From: Epiperipatus broadwayi
Taxonomy: Eukaryota; Onychophora; Udeonychophora; Euonychophora; Peripatidae
Direction: 5' to 3'
NCBI GenBank assembly: GCA_028023455.1
Contig: JAQFVV010000143.1
Coordinates: 470,001-534,000, forward strand
Length of the DNA: 64,000 bases
Below are positions 56,650-64,000 of this stretch, piece by piece (the stretch's first letter is position 1; every line of letters starts with the position of its first letter). Below the pieces are notes generated by a model. The model did no database searches. It saw only the letters and a list, made by a program, of their open reading frames with translations, and had not been told where the DNA came from. Both the position numbers and the translations under genes were made by a program.

Positions 56650-58576
56650 AATATTAATTATTTTTGAGTGCTAAAAATACAAGTTGTTGGTATTATTTTT
56701 ATTTTTTCACGATGTTAATATGGATTTTTTTTTACGCAAATTTTCAGGCAACATTTCTAAAACCCGCACTAAAATTTAAGTAAATATAGTGTCTTACCAT
56801 CTTTTCTTACTCAAAATGATGAAAATTTGGGCTCTCCCAAAGATAGAACATGAGGCAGTGGAGTTCTTCCAAAGTAAGGGTTCTGCCCTCTTAAATTGCA
56901 TTGGGATGTTATATTTTGCGGAACTACCTTCTTTAAATAATTGTTTGCTAAAGCCTGCTGTTAAATTCTGCCATCGCTGTTGTATTTTTTAAACCACCAA
57001 ATAACCACTGCTGAACTACCTTCTTTAATCTACTGTTATTAGTTAAGTGTGCTGCAATCTGTTTGAAAAAAGCTTCTCTAAATAATTTTGCTCAAAAACC
57101 TCAAAATATGAATGTTCTTTTTAATGGATTTTTATGCTGCAAACATCAAGTGCCTACTACATATGCCTGACAACTTAGCCTGTAAGAAAATTGGTAATAT
57201 TTCTTCACTGCAGATCTCTATAAATCTAGTTTAAAAACATATTTAAATGAAGCTAGCTATAAATTCTCAATTACTTATAGTCTCGCCTATAAATATAACT
57301 TTTTAATAATTTTTCCTATAACTATAATCAGATATAATTTTAACCTGTCTATAATCTGCAGCCATGCCTATTTTCTATTCTAATTATTTTATTTCATTTC
57401 TAAATTCATGTTATGATATGCTATAATTTCCAAGCACAGAGAATAATTAATTTTTAGGGAGAGAAAAAATTAGAAACTATCTGGTGTAATGTTCTCATTG
57501 CTTTTTAGCTGATATAAATCACTGCTTTGAAATCTATTCTGAGATAACAACAGATCGCTATGATCTCGTTATCTATATTTAATTACTTAATAAGTATTAA
57601 TCTGTTATTAATGTTTGTGAATTATTACACTCATTGTAAGTGTTGAAAGTCGGAGAAAAAAAAATTTTTAATGTACTGTATTCCCACCATTAATTTGGTT
57701 TCATTATTTTTTTGAGATTTAGTATTATAGTTTTTCTTTAATTTCATAGGCTTTTATTATAGTGGTTTTTCTTTTTTTTTTTTTTGAAAATAGCATTTGT
57801 GATTTTTTTGTTTTTTGTAATTTGCATTTTAGTTATTTTTGATCGAATTCTACATGCGGGGTGGGGAAGTTGGCATTATGTTTTACATATTAGACCAATT
57901 TCTATTTTTGTAATTTGTATTTTATAACTATTTTATTTTTTCAATAGCTATGAGCTCATTGTTATCTATATTTAAATACTTAATAAGTATTAATCTGTTA
58001 TTAAGGTTTGTGAATTATTACACTTCACGTAATAGTGTTGGAAGTCAGAGGAATTTTTTTTGAGATTTAGTATTATAGTTTTTGTTTAATTTCATAGGCT
58101 TTTATTATAGTTTTTTTTTTCTTTTTCTTTTGAAAGTAGCATTCCTGATTTTTTTGGGTTTTTGTAATTGGCAGTTTACTTATTTTTGATCAAATTCTTC
58201 ATGAGGGGGGATACTGCGTTTAATGTTGTTCATCGATTTGTTATTGTAATTTGAATTTTATGCATTTTATTTGATTTCTTTTTGATTTTTATTTTACAAG
58301 GATTTGTTCAATTTCTTTGCCTTAGGCATTTTAATTTTTCGATTTCTTCGCCTTGAGTGTTTGAATTTTCCTTCGTTTTCAACGATTTTTGGATAAAAAT
58401 TTGTGAGAGGGGTGAGGATTGGTTCCATTTGTTTAGGCATTTTAATTTTCCCATTTCTTGCCTGAGGTTTTTTAATTTTACATTGATTTCAGCGATTTTT
58501 GGATACAAATTTATCGTTTGCAGTCTTCTTGATGGTAATGCAGCAGCGGCCACAGTACGTATAACCAACCAGTACC
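56650..58576. repeat. Right TIR of large element (1.93 kb, uninterrupted)
   Basis: Inverse of 38108-39906 plus 52507-52640. Being uninterrupted, it serves as the empty-site reference for the gag-only element. It ends ...aaccaaccagtacc next to PLE sequence. Confidence 0.85.
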
Positions 58577-58835
58577 ACCTATCTATTTGCCATTCACTTT
58601 TATTAAAAATTAACAAATAATCATCTAAATCTTTTTAACAAAGTTGGTCCATTCTCCTCATCTATCATTACTTTTTCTATTTTTATTGCTTAATATGCCA
58701 CTCAATGCCCCTCCTATCAATAACCCTTTTTTCTGCTTAAAATATTCTCCATTAAATTCAAATGTTATCTCTTTACAACATATTTCCATAATTTGTTTCA
58801 ACTTTCTTATCGATATTTCTAAATATTTGGAAAGT
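58577..58835 (-). pseudogene. PLE reverse transcriptase, middle part
   Basis: Minus strand: KQIMEICCKEITFEFNGEYF, then a GLLIGGALSGILSN-like block, and, after frame changes, LIFNKSEWQID. These match the plus-strand copy (59600-59830). The fragment ends at the 8-bp target site of the large element, and the RT continues at 38107. The catalytic DD segment is reduced to MIICLFLI-like remains in a shifted frame. Confidence 0.75.
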
Positions 58836-58859
58836 AATTATAATATATATTATTATGAA

Positions 58860-60213
58860 AATAGACATTAATAATGTTATAAGTAAGAAAGATAAAGAAT
58901 AGAAGGAAATATTAAAAGAAGTAAATAATAATATATATAAAATGAAGAAATTGAAAGGTAGAGATAGTAAAAAGAATAAGAATAGGACAATTAATGAAAA
59001 TAAAATAACAGTAAAGCAAGTTAGGCTGATAAAAAAGAAATATGAAGAAAAGATAATAATCACAAAATAAGATAAGGGTAATAAAATGGTATTAATGAAA
59101 AAAGAGGAATATATAGAGAAAATGAAAAAAATAACAGAAGAATTTTTTATAAAAATAAAAAAAGATGATACTAGAATAAAGAGTCAAAAATTGTATGAGT
59201 TAATAAAAGGGTTGTATAATAATGGAGCAATAGATAGAACATTAGGAGAATTGGGAAATAACAATTGTGAAGTGGCAAGAATATATAGAGCACCAAAAAT
59301 ATACAAAGGAGTGCCATTAAGACCAGTGATAAATGTTAGGCGTTCATATTTCGATAAGACATCTAAATGTTTAGAAAATAATATTTTTAAAAAGACATTA
59401 ATAAAAAAAGAAGTGCATATGTTAAGAATAAAAAGGAACTAATTAAAGAAAAAATAAGTAATTATGATAAATATAGGTTGACAATGGTTAAAATAGATAT
59501 AGTGCCAATGTATAAGAATGTGGATGTAGAGAAAGTGATAGAAATAGCAATTAGTAAATATAAAGAGTATGAAGAAAAAGAAATAGAAATACCGATAAAA
59601 GAGTTGAAACAAATTATGGAAATATGTTGTAAAGAGATAACATTTGAATTTAATGGAGAGTATTTCAATCAGAAGTTATTGATAAGAGGGACATTGAGTA
59701 GCATATTAAGCAATATATATATATATGGAAGAAATGGAAAAAGTAATGATGGGTGAGGATAATGGACCAATATTGTTAAAAAGATATGTAGATGATTATT
59801 TGTTAATTTTTAATAAAAGTGAAAGGCAAATAGATAAGTATTTAGAAAAAATTAATAAATTGCATAAGAATATAAAATTTACAGTAGAAGGAAAGATAAT
59901 AAGTTGTCATATTTAGATATATTATTAATGAAATCATATGAGAAGGGAAAATGTAGAATAGAAACATCGGTATTTAAGAAAATGAATGGGGATAGTAGTA
60001 TAATGAATTGGAATTCTGTGGATAATAAATATAAGTAATATTAGTTGTTCAAATGAAGAAGAGTATAAGAGGTATAATTAAGTTTAAAGAGAATGAATAT
60101 CCAGAGAAAATTATAGAAAAAATGTGTAAAAATATCAGAAAAAAGATATAAAGAAGAAAATAAAGAACAGAAGGAAAAATGTAAAAAAGATAGCATAAAA
60201 AAGGATGAATATA
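58860..60213 (+). pseudogene. PLE reverse transcriptase, plus-strand copy
   Basis: Order: ITVKQVRLIKKKYEEKIIIT, then DKGNKMVLMKKEEYIEKM (about 59065-59125), then VARIYRAPKIYKGVPLRPVI (about 59270-59330), the PRIYGLPK.HK...LRPI block of Penelope RTs. TMVKIDIVPMYKNVDVEKVI (59484-) holds the first catalytic Asp (D.. MY.NV), FEFNGEYFNQKLLIRGTLSS follows, and RYVDDYLLIFNKS (about 59785-59820) contains the intact YVDD. FTVEGK and GDSSIMNWNSVDNKYK close it. Stops and frameshifts occur between blocks. The 5' side meets the inverted PLE near 58840. Confidence 0.85.
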
Positions 60214-62403
60214 TTCTACCGCGCCCTTTTTCCCCTTGCACTGGCTCCCTATTAAACCGTTCCTAAAAGGGATTATGAGCTCCAAAACAAACATGATACA
60301 GCGTAAAGATTTATTTATTTTTTTCTTATATCAATAGTTGTTCATTATCAACACAAGAGGGCACCAGATACGATGATTTGATTCACAATTTAATTTCTCG
60401 CATCACCTTACGTCATATCAAAACGATTTTGAAGTCTAATCCCTGCCCATAAGCTCGAACTCCCAGCATGGACCAATAGGGGTCACTCAGGGTCGTGATG
60501 AAATTGCCTTCAAGACTATTATTCTGGCAAATGACACAATATTAACCAATGGATAAGAAGATCGGTTGATTAACAGATCGGTCCAAGCATTGGACGGGAT
60601 CATTGGTTATTTATAACTAATATGAATGTTCGGTTGAGGCATCATTAGAATAAACAATTAGACGCTTATAATATCATCCCCCCTTTTATCATACAGTCCA
60701 ATAGAATTATTTATACTAGCTCTATTGACATTTACTTATATTTATTAATAATAGGCCCTCCCAACTCTTAAACCTAGGTTAACTACATAATAAGTAAACA
60801 TCGTGACTTACGGCACGATGTTTATGAATGAAATTTAAAAGAAATAAAAAAACAAAAAAAATATAAGAAAGACAAATTTACAAGTAAAATAATTAATTGC
60901 ATGAATAAACGCTAATTTTAATAATAATTTCAAAAAAAAAAAATATATTTAATTATAGAAAATGATTTGAGGAATGCTCGACTTGTTTAAATTAAAAAAT
61001 TTATTGATTATAAAAAAAAATGAAACATTTATTAATAGTTTTATTTGCACGCACATACGCGCATTCTCGCACTCGCACAGAAAAGAACATATTATGCACA
61101 ATAAACATGGATGATAAAATATATTTCCTCCTTTTACATTTTGAAATTAGGTGTGTGTTATAGTTTATCTGCGAAAGAAAATAATAATTAGGATCAAAGT
61201 TCATAACTGGAAAAGTCCTAAGATTTTAAATATGAGGAACTATGTAGCATCTGATATTTTATTTACGAAAGTTGAGATTAAAATAATAAGATTTGAATAT
61301 GAGGGACTACGGATCATTTTATATTTGATTTACGAAAAGTCTAATTTAATTAATTATGAGATTGCCTTTTAAGTTTACGTAAAGAATGAATGGAAGCATT
61401 ATAAAAAAAAATGTTTACCTAGGATTTTGTTTAGTCTTCTGCTGCTTCTAATTTGGTGAGGGTTCGAACCTGATAGATGATGTTTCCATAATACATGGTT
61501 ATTCATTTCACATAAGTTCAGCGTAGTATGTTTGGACGATTCTTATATATTAAACGGAACAACGTCCTTAGACTGATTGGAGCACTATGTTCGAACGGTA
61601 CTGTTGTTGATCATTCATAGCTGTGGAGATGTTCGGGCGGCGGAGCGTCGGTCAATCACTGAAGGGTTTCCTAGCCCATCATGACGATCGACGCTCTAAA
61701 TGTTAATTTCACAGTGATCATATTGGATAAACCGGATAGCAAAAAAAGGTTCTAGTTGTAGCTTCCGGAGGAAAGAAAAAAAAAATTTTAGATTTAGATT
61801 CATATTTATATGGGTTGGTTATTATCTGAGGATCGAATCTCCACCCAGAGTTCAATATTCTTTGAGTTGTCGTTGGGGTCCGTGTCCTACGTAATGTCCA
61901 CTCAATCCATATGCTTGAGGCAATCTTAGGTTTATGCAATCTCATGTTGCAATCTCAGAAAAATTCATACTTATTCACACCTTTTATGCATACATGTGTG
62001 CGTGTTTTAAGAGAACAATTAGTTTAAAAGTCGAGCATTTAATCTGTCTCAAAATCACTTCTATAAGTTTTTAACTTTCACTACAGTTATAATTTAAAAC
62101 AAACCCCTTTTAATTACCCCCGCAGCATATACAAGTAGAAATCACTTATTGAGATTTAAAATGGCATATTAGTAATACTTTATATGTTATTTTTTTAGAG
62201 AATATTATTATAGTAGATTATATGAAAGCCTTAAACTATTTAATCAGAAATATTAACATTTTATTTTACAAGGTATTTTATAACGCATTGAAAGAAAACT
62301 ACATTTATTTTATCACAAGTTGAAAGTGAAAGAAGAAAAAAAATACAGAGTGTTTACATTGCTCGTGTGTGCGTATATACCTGTACCGACTTTGTCTCGG
62401 TAC
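60214..62403. mobile_element. 2.19-kb insertion in plus-strand PLE, 6-bp direct repeats
   Basis: The PLE linker is continuous in the minus-strand copy (ggatgaatatataggtg) but here is broken after gaatata. It resumes at 62404 with aatatagatgttaaaa, giving AATATA on both sides (60208-60213 and 62404-62409). The insertion starts ttctaccgcgccc and ends with a hairpin gtaccga-ctttgtc-tcggtac (62383-62403). No LTR pair, TIR or coding motif is evident. A B-box-like ggttcgaacct lies at about 61461 and a 66-bp direct repeat at about 61210-61345. Unclassified. Confidence 0.65.
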
Positions 62404-62760
62404 AATATAGATGTTAAAATGTATAGTAATAATATAGTTAAGAGTATTAATAAAATTATTAGAAAAATTAATAAAAAATATAATAATGTAATTAAATATA
62501 AGATAGTAAATAAAAAAAGGAGAAATGTAATGGATATATTAGATAATAAATATATTAAAGGAATAGAAAAACATATAAATGGAGTATATGAGATAGACTG
62601 CAGATCATGTAGGTATAATAAGATAAGAACTAAATATATAAGAGAAAAGAAAAATTAAATCTATACAAGATTAACACAGCATAGGTATGATAAATCCATC
62701 AATTTGTATGCATGTTATGGAAATAGGACATATATTTGAAAGATAGCATAGATATACTAG
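62404..62760 (+). pseudogene. PLE GIY-YIG endonuclease, plus-strand copy
   Basis: The frame gives IVKSINKIIRKINKKYN, then VNKKRRNVMDILDNKYIKGI, GVYEIDCRSCRYNKIRTKYI and REKKN, a stop, then IYTRLTQHRYDK. Thus GVY and YIR stand at the GIY and YIG positions, CRSC is the zinc or structural pair, and RL..H follows. It lacks the 120-bp duplication seen in the minus-strand copy. The 3' region up to about 63307 matches the minus-strand copy's 3' region inverted. Confidence 0.8.
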
Positions 62761-63307
62761 TTTTAAAAAAAATAGAAAAATAAAAAAAAATATATTAATT
62801 TAGAACATAAAACCAAATTTAAATAGAAATGTGGGTAAAGGCATTATTTTTATAGAAATATTAATAATAATAGAGAAAATGTATATATAAACTTTTGTAA
62901 TATAAAAAGGTTAAAAATAGGATAAAAATTTAAAAAAATTGGTAATAGAGGGAGTTGTATTAGTATATGTAAAAAAAGCCAAGGATTTTGAAAAAAAAAA
63001 ATCATTTATAAGTTTAAAAAGAAAAGGGAAGGTAATGCAAATGGTGAATAAAATGAATAAGTGAATTATAAAAGGGAATAAAAATAGGAATAAAAATTAT
63101 TAATAAAAGAATAAGTATAGATAAATAATAAAAAGAAAGGAAAGAAATTAGATTTATCGGGATTAAAAGTAAAATAAAAAGATGTCATATTAAAGAGTAA
63201 TGTAGAATGATAGATGAGAAGAAAAGGTAAAAAATAAAAAGTAAAAAGATGAAATAATGAAAAAATAATAATTAGTAAAAAAAAGAGATAAGTAAAGGCA
63301 TAGGGTT
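62761..63307 (+). other. PLE 3' region
   Basis: A-rich non-coding sequence that is the inverse counterpart of about 35750-36280, up to the shared 'aaagrcatagggtt', where the next LINE begins. Mostly degenerate. Confidence 0.6.
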
Positions 63308-63309
63308 AT

Positions 63310-64000
63310 TATAAAGGCACACATATTGGAAATACAAGTGGAGTAGGATTCATTATAAATAAAAAGTGGAAGAACAATATTGTGGAGATTGATGGTGTAT
63401 CGGACAGAGTGGCAAGATTAGTTATACAACTTAATAGCAGATACCAAATGCAGATAATTCAGGTTTATGCCCCAACAAGTTCTCATAGTGATGAAGTAGT
63501 AGAAGATTTTTATATGGATGTACAAAACGCTTTTGATCAGAGTAAACAACATTTTAAAATTGTTATGGGAGACTTTAATGCTAGAATTGGTAGACAAATG
63601 AAAGATGAAATTGCTGCTTTATATTATGAATTCATTTTTTGAGAGAAATGTTAAAAGGAAATGGACATGGAAACATCCAAATGAAGGTACAGCAGAATTG
63701 GATTATATTTTGACTAACAGAAAATACATATTTCAAGATTGTAATGTTCTTAATAAATTTAACACAGGAAGTGATCATCGATTAGTAAGGTGTAAGTTAC
63801 GTGTTAATGTAAAACTAGAAAGACAAAAATTATTAAGAAAAACAATATTTACAGTTGATATTCCTAATCTTCAGAAACATTCTAATGAATTTAAATTAGA
63901 ACTTACAAATAGGTTTCAAGTGTTAGGAGATTTTGAACATGATACAGATTTGAATGAAATTAATATGAAAATAACTGATACACTTTTAAAAACTGCAACA
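63310..64000 (+). pseudogene. ORF2 EN (partial): LINE endonuclease (RTE-like), 5'-truncated, runs off window
   Basis: The open frame begins KGTHIGNTSGVGFIINKKWK without an ATG, so the 5' end is missing. It reads MQIIQVYAPTSSHSDE, then FKIVMGDFNARIG (GDFN catalytic motif, about 63560-63595), a short deletion and frameshift near 63615-63650, WTWKHPNEGTAELDYILTNR (63660-63720) and FNTGSDHRLVRCKL (SDH motif, 63758-63800). This is the EEP endonuclease of LINE ORF2 and resembles the copies often annotated as craniofacial development protein 2-like, which derive from RTE/BovB-type LINEs. The RT should follow outside the window. Confidence 0.8.

Larger units (their letters stand above)
38108..58576. 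mobile_element. Large TIR element (20.5 kb with nested insertions, about 7.9 kb core)
   Basis: Ends are inverted: ggtattggttggttatatgt on the left, and (inverse of the right) ggtactggttggttatacgt. Inversion continues for about 1.93 kb (left 38108-39906 plus 52507-52640; right 56650-58576). Flanking octamers are atctatcc (38100-38107) and acctatct (58577-58584). The empty site in the plus-strand PLE reads acttatct at the corresponding place, so both are diverged copies of one 8-bp target. A gag-only LTR element (39907-52502) sits in the left TIR, leaving a core of about 7.9 kb. No transposase is recognised in the core. Confidence 0.85.
35690..58835 (-). mobile_element. Penelope-like element, minus strand, split by a 20.5-kb insertion
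   Basis: In minus-strand order: RT middle (58835 to 58577), then RT end (38107 to about 37630), then a linker, GIY-YIG endonuclease (36665 to about 36290) and an A-rich 3' region to about 35690. The break falls in the RT after LIFNKSEWQID and resumes with RYLEKINKL. The unsplit plus-strand PLE (59798-59860) reads LIFNKSERQIDKYLEKINKL, proving the two halves belong together. A smaller foldback also interrupts the linker at about 36675-37630. The 5' edge joins the plus-strand PLE head to head near 58840. Confidence 0.9.

Noticed and set aside
38108-58576. Polinton/Maverick element, suggested by about 20 kb length and long TIRs
   Set aside because: No polymerase B, integrase, ATPase or capsid motif; the duplication is 8 bp, not 6; and most of the length is a nested LTR element.
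61455-61470. Pol III B box as evidence for a SINE
   Set aside because: No A box at a plausible distance and no repeat boundary; single-box matches are common by chance.
62383-62409. Helitron 3' end, suggested by terminal hairpin
   Set aside because: No CTRR end, no TC start in the right place, and a 6-bp direct repeat flanks the insertion, which Helitrons do not make.

Overview
This window reads as non-genic eukaryotic DNA, almost certainly from an animal. It is strongly AT-rich and no reading frame looks like an intact host gene. I found no spliced host gene, rRNA, bona fide tRNA gene or CRISPR array. Almost everything recognisable is a transposable element or its remains: Gypsy-type LTR retrotransposons, LINEs, Penelope-like elements (PLEs) with a GIY-YIG endonuclease, a hAT DNA transposon, and many inverted-repeat or foldback elements. 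PLEs with GIY-YIG domains plus esterase-bearing LINEs fit an invertebrate (for example a lophotrochozoan or cnidarian), but the sequence alone does not fix the taxon. All element genes carry stops, frameshifts or deletions and are annotated as pseudogenes. Layout: 181-1673 is a TA-flanked element with perfect 22-bp terminal inverted repeats (TIRs). 2096-2258 is a 55-bp tandem repeat. 4150-8425 holds foldback families. 9239-13028 is a decayed Gypsy-type element. A hAT transposon (about 13029-22382, minus strand) sits in its right LTR and is itself split by a LINE whose ORF1 carries a GDSL-type esterase, by a tRNA-derived foldback and by a PLE fragment. 24357-34898 is a large Gypsy element with recognisable gag, protease, reverse transcriptase, RNase H and integrase; its right LTR is split by a 1.48-kb foldback flanked by a perfect 8-bp target-site duplication (TSD). 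35690-63307 is a PLE region with two copies arranged head to head. The most striking structure lies inside the minus-strand PLE. A 20.5-kb insertion (38108-58576) splits the reverse transcriptase coding sequence. It has about 1.93-kb TIRs and an 8-bp target duplication that can be read against the unsplit plus-strand PLE. Its left TIR is itself split by a gag-only LTR retrotransposon (39907-52502). That element's left LTR is split by a 5.4-kb insertion flanked by an 11-bp direct repeat, and within that insertion lies another TIR element (43648-45770) with a perfect 8-bp TSD and an internal 198-bp tandem array. The nest is therefore five levels deep, each level dated relative to the next by an interrupted host sequence. 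The window ends in the endonuclease of a second LINE (63310 onward), which runs off the edge. Nothing here acts as a pathway; the relationships are those of insertion order. The apparent novelty lies in the families of large TIR/foldback elements starting GGTAC/GGTAT with 8-bp TSDs, for which I could identify no transposase.
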